Positions 10,015 through 18,584 of a stretch of 64,000 nucleotides of DNA are shown here, one piece after another. Location of the stretch: positions 62,001 to 126,000 of the forward strand of contig JBDPYZ010000007.1 in NCBI GenBank assembly GCA_047291315.1, written 5' to 3'. The notes beneath the pieces were generated by a model, which was not told the DNA's origin, searched no databases, and saw nothing but the letters and a program-made list of their open reading frames with translations. The first letter of the stretch is position 1. Each line of letters starts with the position of its first letter. This stretch comes from Arsenophonus fragariae (GTDB lineage Bacteria > Pseudomonadota > Gammaproteobacteria > Enterobacterales > Enterobacteriaceae). A program made the translations under genes and the position numbers.

Positions 10015-10227
10015 CCCCGACCATACCGGCGAGGAGAACAGCGAATTTTTATAGATGGTGCCTCACTCCACGTGTCGCCCGATGTTTGATAAAGCTAATT
10101 AGTAAGCAAATATCATGCTGCTGGGCGATAGGCACCTTACTTTTGGCATCATTCATGGCTTATGTGGTATAACATCCCTCAATATTGTCTCTTGGATCCG
10201 ACATAAAAAGTTGAATGAGCGACTACC
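10015..10227 (-). ncRNA. glmY: GlmY/GlmZ-family small RNA
   Basis: Small RNA at the conserved glmY locus between glrK and purL. GlmY titrates RapZ so that GlmZ can activate glmS mRNA. The 5' end carries GTCGCTCATTCAAC followed by a TTATGT/ACATAA stem, matching the GlmY/GlmZ 5' hairpin. Further on, GGTGCCTATCGCCC pairs with GGGCGACACGTGGAGTGAGGCACC, close to the GlmZ segment that ends GAGTGAAGCACCC. A GC-rich hairpin near 10015-10035 could be the 3' end, though it lacks a run of T. I use the name glmY from synteny; by sequence it resembles GlmZ as much. The 3' end is approximate. Confidence 0.7.
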
Positions 10228-10237
10228 CAGTATAATA

Positions 10238-10253
10238 AGCATTATATATGCCA
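10238..10253 (-). promoter_or_regulatory. Sigma-54 promoter of glmY
   Basis: On the minus strand TGGCATATATAATGCT has the -24 GG and -12 GC doublets exactly ten bases apart and matches the sigma-54 consensus TGGCACGNNNNTTGCW at most positions. It predicts a start at about 10227, just where the GlmY-like RNA begins. A TATACT overlapping the start could serve as a sigma-70 -10 element, as overlapping promoters are known at E. coli glmY. Confidence 0.7.
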
Positions 10254-10357
10254 ACTTTTTAATTAATTCACTAACAAATTGAAAATTAAAAAAATATTTT
10301 TTTTAAAGCCTTAGAAAAGCTTTTTCATTAAATTTAATGAAATTATTTTAGCAAAAA

Positions 10358-10375
10358 TGTTGCCTATTAGAGACA
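10358..10375 (-). promoter_or_regulatory. GlrR-type activator site (proximal)
   Basis: TGTT-N10-GACA is a one-mismatch version of the GlrR binding consensus TGTC-N10-GACA. It lies about 140 bases upstream of the predicted glmY start, in the range expected for a sigma-54 activator. Confidence 0.5.
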
Positions 10376-10420
10376 TTTCGTTGAGTAAATTAGATACTAA
10401 CGAAAAATCATACAATTAAA

Positions 10421-10438
10421 TGTCTCTATTTAGAGACA
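10421..10438 (-). promoter_or_regulatory. GlrR-type activator site (distal)
   Basis: TGTCTCTATTTAGAGACA is a perfect TGTC-N10-GACA element and an almost perfect palindrome. It is about 200 bases upstream of the predicted glmY start and 63 bases from the proximal site. Confidence 0.65.
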
Positions 10439-10669
10439 ATTTATTTTGCTTTTTGAAAATTGACGACAATTATAGGTTTCAATACGCAATTTTAACTAAT
10501 TATTAAATGATTTTAATAATAATTAACATCCAATTTCAACTAAATTTAGCTCATAATAAAATTAATTTTTGTATATTTTCGATCAAAAAATTAAAGCTAT
10601 ATTTTATCTCCTATTACTAATCAAGTTTTATCACTTAATTAGCCATAGGGGAAAATATTTATATCAATA

Positions 10670-13600
10670 TCAACCCAATTGCCGACGAGCATTACGGAAA
10701 ATACGCATCCATGGACTATCTTCTCCCCATTCTTGTGGATGCCATGAATGGGTAACCGTACGAAATACTCGCTCAGGATGCGGCATCATGATAGTCGCAC
10801 GCCCATCTAAGCTCGTCACTGCCGTAATACCATTAACAGATCCATTTGGATTTGCTGGATATTGCTGAGTAACCTGGCCATAATTATCAACAAAACGTAG
10901 CGCAACTAAATGATTTTTTTCCAATAGGTCAAGATGAACAATGTTTCGTATCTCAACTAGTCCTTCACCATGAGACACCGCTATTGGTAGCTGGCAACCG
11001 GCCATATCTTGTAAGAATAGCGAAGGACTTTCCATCACTTTTACCAAACTAAAGCGCGCTTCAAAGCGCTCTGAACGATTACGTACAAATCGTGGCCAAT
11101 GTTCCGCACCTGGAATTAACTGATTGAAATTAGACATCATCTGGCAGCCATTGCATACCCCTAAAGATAAAGTATCAGAGCGAGTAAAAAAGCCAGCAAA
11201 TTCGTCACGTACTCTTGAATTGAATAAAATTGATTTTGCCCAGCCTTCTCCCGCACCCAATACATCACCATAAGAAAAACCACCGCAGGCAACTAATAGC
11301 TGAAAATCAGCTAGTGTCACTCTGCCTGCTAACAAATCACTCATATGCACATCGATAGCAGTAAAACCTGCTCGGTGAAATGCAGCAGCCATTTCAACAT
11401 GGGAATTGACACCCTGTTCACGTAAAACAGCTACTTTAGGTGCGGGGTTTATCCTAATATAGGAGGCAGCAATGTCATCTGCTGGGTCAAAGTTTAATTT
11501 TACATTCAATCCAGGATCTGTCAGGTCTTGTTTAGCACGATGCTCTTGATCAGCACAGTCAGGATTATCACGTAAACGTTGCATTTGCCAGGTGGTTTCA
11601 GCCCACCATAAACGCAATTGACTACGCTTTTCACGATAAATTTCTCTACCATCGCTATTGATAGCAACAATATCGTCTTTAATTGCCATACCAATATAGT
11701 GTACACACTCAGCCAATCCATGCTCGGCCAAACAAGCTTCCACCATTTCTCTATCCGCTTGCTTGACTTGGATGACTGCACCTAATTCTTCACTAAATAA
11801 AGCAGCAAGAGGATCTCTATCATAATTACCGATATCAATATTCAAACCACAATGACCGGCAAATGCCATTTCTGCTAATGTAACAAATAGGCCACCATCG
11901 GAACGATCATGATAAGCTAATAATTTTTGATCTTTTATAAGCGCCTGAATCGCATTAAAGAAACCGGTTAATAATTTAGCATCGCGAACATCCGGAGCAT
12001 GATCACCTAATTGCCGGTATACCTGCGCTAGTACTGAACCACCCAAAGCATTATGACCTTGCCCGAGATCAATTAATAATAATGCATTATCTTGATCACT
12101 TTTTAACTCAGGTGTAACCGTTAAACGAACATCTTCAACCCGAGAAAAAGCGGTAATAACGACAGAAAGCGGCGCGGTCATTTCACAAATCTGTTCGCCT
12201 TCATGCCAGGTTGTCTTCATTGACATAGAATCTTTACCAACCGGGATGGTTAAACCTAATGCCGGACATAGCTCTTCAATAGCCTTCACTGCTTGATACA
12301 AACCTGCATCTTCACCAGGATGTCCTGCTGCTACCATCCAATTAGCTGAAAGTTTCACCCTTTTTAAGTCCTGAACATAAGTAGAAGCAATGTTGGTCAA
12401 CGCTTCTCCAACCGCCATTCGGCTAGATGCCGCATAGTCCAATAGCGCTATTGGGGAACGCTCCCCGATAGACATCGCTTCGCCATAATAACTTTCTAGA
12501 CTAGCTGTCGTGACCGCACAATCAGCAACCGGAATCTGCCAGGGACCAACCATTTGATCTCGCGCCACCATTCCGGTAACACTACGATCGCCAATAGTAA
12601 TCAGAAAAGTTTTCTCTGCTACTGTAGGCAAATATAATACCCGTTTAACTGCTTCTGTTAAGGTTATCATCTCTCGATTAATCGGCTCACTGGCAGCAAA
12701 TTGAGAGCTAACCTCCCGCAACATTTTAGGTGTTTTACCTAACAAAACATCAAGTGGCAGACAAATAGGCTGGTTAGCAAAATAACTATCATTAAGAATG
12801 AGATCTCGATTTTTCGTCGCTTCACCAACAACGGCATATGGAGCGCGTTCTCGACGACATATCGACTCAAATAAGGGAAGTTGTTCAGGCAAAACTGCTA
12901 ATACATAGCGCTCTTGAGATTCATTACACCAAATCTCACGTGGATCCATACCTGGTTCATCATTCAATATTTGGCGTAATTCAAATACCCCGCCTCGATC
13001 AGCATCATTCACTAACTCAGGTATGGCATTAGAAAGCCCTCCAGCGCCAACATCATGAATAAATAGGATCGGATTATCATCACCTAATTGCCAACACCGA
13101 TCAATAACCTCTTGGCAACGACGCTCCATTTCTGGGTTATCACGTTGCACCGAAGCGAAATCAAGATCAATATCAGACTGCCCTGAAATCATAGAAGAAG
13201 CTGCGCCACCTCCCAGCCCAATATTCATCGATGGGCCACCTAGTACAATTAATTTAGCGCCAACTGGAATATTCCCTTTTTGAATATGCTCTGCCCGAAT
13301 ATTACCCATACCACCAGCTAACATAATCGGTTTGTGGTAGCCACGTAATTCTGCGCCATTATGACTATTCACTCGTTCTTCATAAGTACGAAAATAACCT
13401 AATAAAGCTGGTCGGCCAAATTCATTATTAAAAGCAGCGCTACCCAATGGCCCATCAAGCATAATATCAAGCGCACTAACAATACGCTGCGGTTTACCAA
13501 AATTTTGTTCCCAAGGTTGTCTAAAACCTGGAATACGTAAGTTAGAAACCGCAAATCCAACTAACCCTGCTTTAGGCTTTGCTCCACGTCCTGTTGCCCC

Positions 13601-14557
13601 TTCATCGCGTATTTCTCCACCCGAGCCTGTAGCAGCACCAGGCCAAGGAGAAATAGCTGTCGGGTGGTTATGCGTTTCTACTTTCATCAATATATGGGCA
13701 TTTTCATGATGATAATCATACTTACCTGTTACCGGATCAGGAAAAAAACGCCCAATATTCGATCCTTCCATCACAGCAGCGTTATCTTTATAAGCAGACA
13801 AAATATAATCTGGCGTTTGTTGATAAGTATTTTTTATCATACTAAACAAAGAATTAGGTTGTAATTTACCATCAATAACCCAACTGGCATTAAATATTTT
13901 ATGCCGACAATGTTCTGAATTAGCTTGCGCAAACATATAGAGCTCAACATCCGTTGGATTCCGTTCTAATGTTTGGAAGGCATGCATTAAATAATCAATT
14001 TCATCGGCTGCTAACGCTAACCCTAATTCAGTATTTGCTAATTCAAGTGCTCGACGACCGTTTTTAAATATTTCTATCGTCACCATGGGAGCCGGTTTAT
14101 GATGCACAAAAAGTGATTTTATCTGCTCGAAAGAAGTCCAAACGGATTCAACCATACGATCATGCAAAATAACAGATAAATCATCCAATTGTGATATATC
14201 CAATGGCCTGGAGTAAATAATATAATATGCAATTCCACGCTCAAGCCGGATAACCTGCTGTAATCCACAGTTATGGGCAATATCCGTTGCCTTTGAAGAC
14301 CAAGATGAAATAGTACCTGGTCGTGGAGTAACCAAGAGTAACTGGCCAGCAGGCTGTTGGTCAGTTAATGAAGGGCCATAATGAAGCAATTGACTCAGTT
14401 TTTGTCGTTCATTCTGATTTAATGGCCCACCAAGTTCAGCAAAGTGTACATATTCAGCATAAATGTCAATAACCGGTAGTTGCTGCTGTTGGCATAGGGA
14501 AAGAAGCTTAGTAATGCGAAATGTCGATAAAGCGAGTGAGCCACGTAGAATTTCCAT
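10670..14557 (-). CDS. purL: Phosphoribosylformylglycinamidine synthase
   Basis: Large single-chain FGAM synthase of de novo purine synthesis. It converts FGAR, ATP and glutamine to FGAM. It has 1295 residues, the same as E. coli PurL. An N-terminal PurS-like domain is followed by a linker, two AIRS-type ATP-binding halves (for example KVETHNHPTAISPWPGAATGSGGE and VGKDSMSMKT) and a C-terminal class I glutamine amidotransferase domain. In that domain the catalytic cysteine lies in LGVCNGCQMM and the histidine and glutamate in MMPHPER. The gene is complete. A PurR-type operator lies upstream and mltF is divergent. Confidence 0.97.
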   Translation of the reverse strand: MEILRGSLALSTFRITKLLSLCQQQQLPVIDIYAEYVHFAELGGPLNQNERQKLSQLLHYGPSLTDQQPAGQLLLVTPRPGTISSWSSKATDIAHNCGLQQVIRLERGIAYYIIYSRPLDISQLDDLSVILHDRMVESVWTSFEQIKSLFVHHKPAPMVTIEIFKNGRRALELANTELGLALAADEIDYLMHAFQTLERNPTDVELYMFAQANSEHCRHKIFNASWVIDGKLQPNSLFSMIKNTYQQTPDYILSAYKDNAAVMEGSNIGRFFPDPVTGKYDYHHENAHILMKVETHNHPTAISPWPGAATGSGGEIRDEGATGRGAKPKAGLVGFAVSNLRIPGFRQPWEQNFGKPQRIVSALDIMLDGPLGSAAFNNEFGRPALLGYFRTYEERVNSHNGAELRGYHKPIMLAGGMGNIRAEHIQKGNIPVGAKLIVLGGPSMNIGLGGGAASSMISGQSDIDLDFASVQRDNPEMERRCQEVIDRCWQLGDDNPILFIHDVGAGGLSNAIPELVNDADRGGVFELRQILNDEPGMDPREIWCNESQERYVLAVLPEQLPLFESICRRERAPYAVVGEATKNRDLILNDSYFANQPICLPLDVLLGKTPKMLREVSSQFAASEPINREMITLTEAVKRVLYLPTVAEKTFLITIGDRSVTGMVARDQMVGPWQIPVADCAVTTASLESYYGEAMSIGERSPIALLDYAASSRMAVGEALTNIASTYVQDLKRVKLSANWMVAAGHPGEDAGLYQAVKAIEELCPALGLTIPVGKDSMSMKTTWHEGEQICEMTAPLSVVITAFSRVEDVRLTVTPELKSDQDNALLLIDLGQGHNALGGSVLAQVYRQLGDHAPDVRDAKLLTGFFNAIQALIKDQKLLAYHDRSDGGLFVTLAEMAFAGHCGLNIDIGNYDRDPLAALFSEELGAVIQVKQADREMVEACLAEHGLAECVHYIGMAIKDDIVAINSDGREIYREKRSQLRLWWAETTWQMQRLRDNPDCADQEHRAKQDLTDPGLNVKLNFDPADDIAASYIRINPAPKVAVLREQGVNSHVEMAAAFHRAGFTAIDVHMSDLLAGRVTLADFQLLVACGGFSYGDVLGAGEGWAKSILFNSRVRDEFAGFFTRSDTLSLGVCNGCQMMSNFNQLIPGAEHWPRFVRNRSERFEARFSLVKVMESPSLFLQDMAGCQLPIAVSHGEGLVEIRNIVHLDLLEKNHLVALRFVDNYGQVTQQYPANPNGSVNGITAVTSLDGRATIMMPHPERVFRTVTHSWHPQEWGEDSPWMRIFRNARRQLG

Positions 14558-14645
14558 AGTGATAGATTCTCTTAACTTATAAAGCTGGCCTGAAGGATGT
14601 GTTTCAGGATAACTGGAAGGTTATTATAGAGCATCATGAACCGTT

Positions 14646-14661
14646 ACAAAACCGTTTGCGT
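14646..14661 (-). promoter_or_regulatory. PurR operator upstream of purL
   Basis: The minus-strand sixteen-mer ACGCAAACGGTTTTGT closely matches the PurR box consensus (ACGCAAACGTTTNCNT). It lies about 90 bases before the purL start. It predicts repression of purL by PurR with purine co-repressor. Confidence 0.65.
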
Positions 14662-14830
14662 GCACATTTATCACTTATCACTCACCAGAGAATATCAAAG
14701 ATATGTAAAATAAATTAAATTAAGTTGCAAATCATACTTTTATTAATCATAATACTTGGCTCTTAAAAAATTGTCCATAATTTGGTCATTTTAATTAAGA
14801 TAATATGTTTAACTAACGAGATGTAACCAT

Positions 14831-16282
14831 TTGATTAATATTAGAATTAATTATCTTGTTATCGTTATTATCTCTATAATTTCTGTTGGTATCATTGCTC
14901 TTAATACTGAGTGGCCCAACCAGCAGAAAGACCAGGTGAAGAGAATTATTTCTCGCGGTGAATTACGTTTAAGTATCATTAATTCACCACTGATGTCCTT
15001 TAACGATAAGCAAGGAGCAAGCGGATTTGATTACGAACTGACTAAACGCTTTGCCGATTACCTTGGCGTAAACCTACGTATCAATGTACGTTCAAATATC
15101 AATCAACTTTTTAATGATCTTGAAAACGGTAATAGTGACTTTATTACTGCAGGACTTCTTTACAATGAGAAGCGCATCGATAAAGCACAGCCAGGTCCTG
15201 CCTACTATACCGTTTCACAACAGCTGATTTATCGCAAAGGGATAAGTCGTCCACACTCTTTGAACGATGTAAAAAGAAAGTTTGTCGTTGCAACTGATTC
15301 AGTTCACGCTAACACACTACAACGGCTGAAACAGAAATATCCCAATCTTCAGTGGAAAGAAACCAGTCACTATAACGCGACTGAATTATTACAATTGCTG
15401 GCAGAAGGAAAGATTGACTATACCATAGAAAACTCTATTGTCATCGCTATGCAGCAACGTATTCATCCAAACATTGCTGTGGCCTTTAATGTTAGCGACG
15501 ATCATAGCCTTAATTGGTATATGAAACGCTCAAAAGATAATAGTCTAAATGCAGCAATGTTAGACTTCTTCAATAAAAGCAATGAAGAGGAGCTTTTAAT
15601 ACGCTTAGATGAAAAATATTTTGGCCATATTGCTACTTTTGACTATTTTGATACGCTTTCTTTTATTACTGCGATTAATCAAATTTTACCAACCTATAAA
15701 CATCTATTTAAAAAATATGCAGAAGATATGGATTGGTGTTTACTAGCAGCAATTTCTTGGCAGGAATCACACTGGGATCCACTTGCCACATCACCAACCG
15801 GGGTTCGTGGTTTAATGATGCTAACTGTACCAACCGCACAAACAATGGGTGTGTCAAATAGGCTGGATCCTGAAGAAAGTATTAAAGGTGGCGCAGCTTA
15901 CTTACAATATTTGATTTCACGCTTACCAACCACTATTGTGCCTGATGATCGCATTTGGTTTGCATTATCGGCCTATAATATGGGGCTGGGACATATGCTT
16001 GATGCCAGGAAACTGACACGCTTACAAGGCGGAGATCCAGACAGTTGGTTAGATGTAAAAGCCAGACTTCCCTTACTCAGCAAGAAAAAATATTTTGCTA
16101 AATTAACCTACGGTTATGCGCGTGGCTATGAAGCATATCTCTATGTGGAAAATATTCGGCGTTATCACCAAAGCTTGGTGGGTTACCTACAGAATAAAGA
16201 AATGAATCAAAATATGCAGCTTGCTGCAAGGGATCCTCTTTTATTCTCTAGAACCAGCAACAAAAAAGAAAGTAGTGATTAA
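14831..16282 (+). CDS. mltF: Membrane-bound lytic transglycosylase F
   Basis: Cleaves the MurNAc-GlcNAc bond of peptidoglycan with formation of anhydromuramoyl ends. The protein has 483 residues. A single N-terminal membrane anchor (about 7-25) is followed by a periplasmic solute-binding-protein-like regulatory domain to about 265. The catalytic transglycosylase domain contains AAISWQESHWDPLATSPTG, with the catalytic glutamate at residue 312, and later AYNMGLGHMLDA. The start is TTG: it gives MINIRINYLV, matching E. coli MKKLKINYLF, and the next in-frame ATG is some 55 codons in. It is shorter at the C-terminus than the E. coli protein, which is not clearly harmful. Confidence 0.92.
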   Translation: MINIRINYLVIVIISIISVGIIALNTEWPNQQKDQVKRIISRGELRLSIINSPLMSFNDKQGASGFDYELTKRFADYLGVNLRINVRSNINQLFNDLENGNSDFITAGLLYNEKRIDKAQPGPAYYTVSQQLIYRKGISRPHSLNDVKRKFVVATDSVHANTLQRLKQKYPNLQWKETSHYNATELLQLLAEGKIDYTIENSIVIAMQQRIHPNIAVAFNVSDDHSLNWYMKRSKDNSLNAAMLDFFNKSNEEELLIRLDEKYFGHIATFDYFDTLSFITAINQILPTYKHLFKKYAEDMDWCLLAAISWQESHWDPLATSPTGVRGLMMLTVPTAQTMGVSNRLDPEESIKGGAAYLQYLISRLPTTIVPDDRIWFALSAYNMGLGHMLDARKLTRLQGGDPDSWLDVKARLPLLSKKKYFAKLTYGYARGYEAYLYVENIRRYHQSLVGYLQNKEMNQNMQLAARDPLLFSRTSNKKESSD

Positions 16283-16321
16283 TTTAGTCAATCATCACTA
16301 AATAGTATTAGCCTTTATTTC

Positions 16322-16354
16322 TGCCTAAGTAGCCTTAATTAAGCTGCTTAGGCA
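16322..16354. terminator. Bidirectional terminator between mltF and tadA
   Basis: A stem of 12 pairs (TGCCTAAGTAGC with GCTGCTTAGGCA, one G-U) lies between the convergent mltF and tadA genes. It is flanked by A/T-rich tracts on both sides, so it can serve both strands. Confidence 0.65.
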
Positions 16355-16374
16355 AAAATAATTTATCAGCGATG

Positions 16375-16872
16375 TCATTTCTTGATCAATTTTTTTTCTG
16401 CTCGACGCCATTGAAAAAAACCACTTAACATTGCCGAACATTCATTAGCCAAAATACCACCCAATACCAGAATACGATGATTCATATCAGGATGATTAAA
16501 AACATCAATCACTGAACCAGCGGCACCAGTTTTTTTATCAGAGGCTCCATAAACCAAGCGACTGATGCGCGCATGGATCATGGCCCCAGCACACATAATG
16601 CAAGGTTCTAGTGTCACATAAAGGGTGGTATTAAGTAATCGATAATTTTGTAAATATTGACCACCTGACCGCAAAGCTAAAATTTCTGCATGGGCGCACG
16701 GATCATGATCCAAAATAGAATGATTCCACCCTTCTGCAATCAATTTATCTTCATGTACCAATACCGCGCCAACAGGAATTTCACCTTTTGCTTTCGCATT
16801 TTCTGCTAAAAAAATAGCTTTTATCATCCAATAAATATCTTTTTTGGCTTGTTCCACGAATAAAAACCTCAA
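16375..16872 (-). CDS. tadA: tRNA-specific adenosine deaminase
   Basis: Deaminates the wobble adenosine of tRNA-Arg(ACG) to inosine. It is a zinc enzyme of the cytidine/deoxycytidylate deaminase fold. The zinc site is HAEILAL (histidine ligand and catalytic glutamate) and PCIMCAGAM (two cysteine ligands). The C-terminal helix region FFQWRRAEKK resembles E. coli TadA. It has 165 residues, the usual length, and is convergent with mltF as in E. coli. Confidence 0.95.
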   Translation of the reverse strand: MRFLFVEQAKKDIYWMIKAIFLAENAKAKGEIPVGAVLVHEDKLIAEGWNHSILDHDPCAHAEILALRSGGQYLQNYRLLNTTLYVTLEPCIMCAGAMIHARISRLVYGASDKKTGAAGSVIDVFNHPDMNHRILVLGGILANECSAMLSGFFQWRRAEKKLIKK

Positions 16873-16979
16873 AAATTAATTCACATAGCAAAAATGGTTA
16901 TAACATAACATCAATTTATGGTTTAATAACAGCTACGTACACAATAAATCACATTGATAAACTATTTGTAAAATAATCT

Positions 16980-18584
16980 ATGTCATTAATTAAATTTAGC
17001 CTACTTGACTTTGCACATCTTGGAGTTAAGTCTAATAACCTATCTAACATGGATATATTAAATGATAAAAAATTAATAAATAACAATCAGTATTTTTTGC
17101 TAAAAATATTGCTACTTATTTTATTATTCAGCCTAATTCATTACTCCATTGGTTACCCACCAAGGCTAAATTATAGTTCAGGTATCGTCGCATTACTGAT
17201 TGTTATTAGCCCATTACGGATAATATATAGTGGGTTTATTATCATATTCACTATTATCGCAACGCTATATTTTCCAGTCAGATTTCTGTATGGTTCGCCT
17301 TCACTAACCATAGCAACATCGGTTACCTACACCAATTTACATGAGGCATTAGAATTCATTGCGAATATTCCCTACTCTCTTTATATTGGATCATTATTGA
17401 TTTTACTATTGGGTTGTTTGTGCGCAAAATTTAAGCTTGATAGCACAAAAAAAATAAAGGTTTGGGCTTTTATTATTTTTGTTGTTTTTCTGCTCTATGG
17501 CCCAATAAAAGATTATAAAGAAACGGGTAAATTCAATATATTAAATAGTGGCTATCCACAAATTAAATTTATCAAAGATTTCTATGAGGCGAAAAGCGAG
17601 ACAAAAAAGCTTTTTAGTTTGCTCGCACAAAAAGATGACTTCCAGCCAAATAATGCTGATACACCATTTGATACCTATGTTATGGTGATTGGTGAAAGTG
17701 CTAGACGCGACTCTCTGCATGTTTACGGCTTTCCAATTAATAATACCCCATTTATGGACACCGCTAATGGTATCTTGTTCAACCATTATATTTCTGCTGC
17801 CTCAACAACGATACCATCATTAACTCATTCCCTAGCTCAACCTCCCAAATTAGCCGATAACATTATTGCGCTAACCAAAAAGTGGGGATTTACTACCTAT
17901 TGGCTGTCAAATCAGGGCGCTGTCGGTATCTATGACACACCAATTGCTTCGATGGGGCAAAAAGCCGATCAGCCACTTTTCCTTAAAAAAGGAAGCTATA
18001 ATAGTAAAGACAACAATGATGATGAATTACTACCGCAAATCGCCGCAGCGATCAAAACACCTCAGCGCAAAAAATTCATTATTGTTCATTTAATTGGCAG
18101 TCATCCTCGTGCTTGCGTAAGAACAGATGATCATTATGATATTTTTTATAAAAGTGAAGAGATTTCATGTTATATACAGAGCATAAAAAATACTGACCAC
18201 CTGCTAGCAACTATTCATAAATATTTAACAGACAGTCAATCAAAATGGACGATGATCTATTTTTCTGATCATGGTCTCAGTTTCATCAATAAAAATAACC
18301 CGGGTAACCTAAAACTTACCCATAATGATCAATACCGTCAGAATTATGAAGTACCATTGTTTATTAGTTCTTATAATTCTAACGACCGGCAATACATCAC
18401 TGCTCCTAGAAGTGGAATTAACTTTTTAAGCCTATTTTCTGAATGGTCAGCTATTAGCGATCCTAGTATTGACCATTCCTGTCATATGATTTCAAACGAT
18501 ATCTGTCACCAACAAAATAACGTACTTAACTTTAGTAATAAACTAATTGACTATACAAAATTACCGGCAGACATGGCTCTATAA
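16980..18584 (+). CDS. Phosphoethanolamine transferase (OpgE/EptA-type)
   Basis: Inner-membrane enzyme of the sulfatase-like phosphoethanolamine transferase family; members decorate lipid A, LPS core or periplasmic glucans. It has 534 residues. There are about four hydrophobic segments in the first 170 residues, then a periplasmic catalytic domain with VMVIGESARRDSLHVYG (metal-binding glutamate), the nucleophilic threonine region AASTTIPSLTHSLA, FIIVHLIGSHP and YFSDHGLS near the metal site. The N-terminal region looks closest to OpgE (YbiP), so the acceptor is uncertain. It replaces the genes found between tadA and yfhL in E. coli. The first ATG lacks a clear ribosome binding site; ATG at 17049 is an alternative. 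Confidence 0.8.
   Translation: MSLIKFSLLDFAHLGVKSNNLSNMDILNDKKLINNNQYFLLKILLLILLFSLIHYSIGYPPRLNYSSGIVALLIVISPLRIIYSGFIIIFTIIATLYFPVRFLYGSPSLTIATSVTYTNLHEALEFIANIPYSLYIGSLLILLLGCLCAKFKLDSTKKIKVWAFIIFVVFLLYGPIKDYKETGKFNILNSGYPQIKFIKDFYEAKSETKKLFSLLAQKDDFQPNNADTPFDTYVMVIGESARRDSLHVYGFPINNTPFMDTANGILFNHYISAASTTIPSLTHSLAQPPKLADNIIALTKKWGFTTYWLSNQGAVGIYDTPIASMGQKADQPLFLKKGSYNSKDNNDDELLPQIAAAIKTPQRKKFIIVHLIGSHPRACVRTDDHYDIFYKSEEISCYIQSIKNTDHLLATIHKYLTDSQSKWTMIYFSDHGLSFINKNNPGNLKLTHNDQYRQNYEVPLFISSYNSNDRQYITAPRSGINFLSLFSEWSAISDPSIDHSCHMISNDICHQQNNVLNFSNKLIDYTKLPADMAL

Noticed and set aside
12838..13032. Plus frame inside purL
   Set aside because: Lies wholly within the conserved purL coding sequence on the opposite strand.
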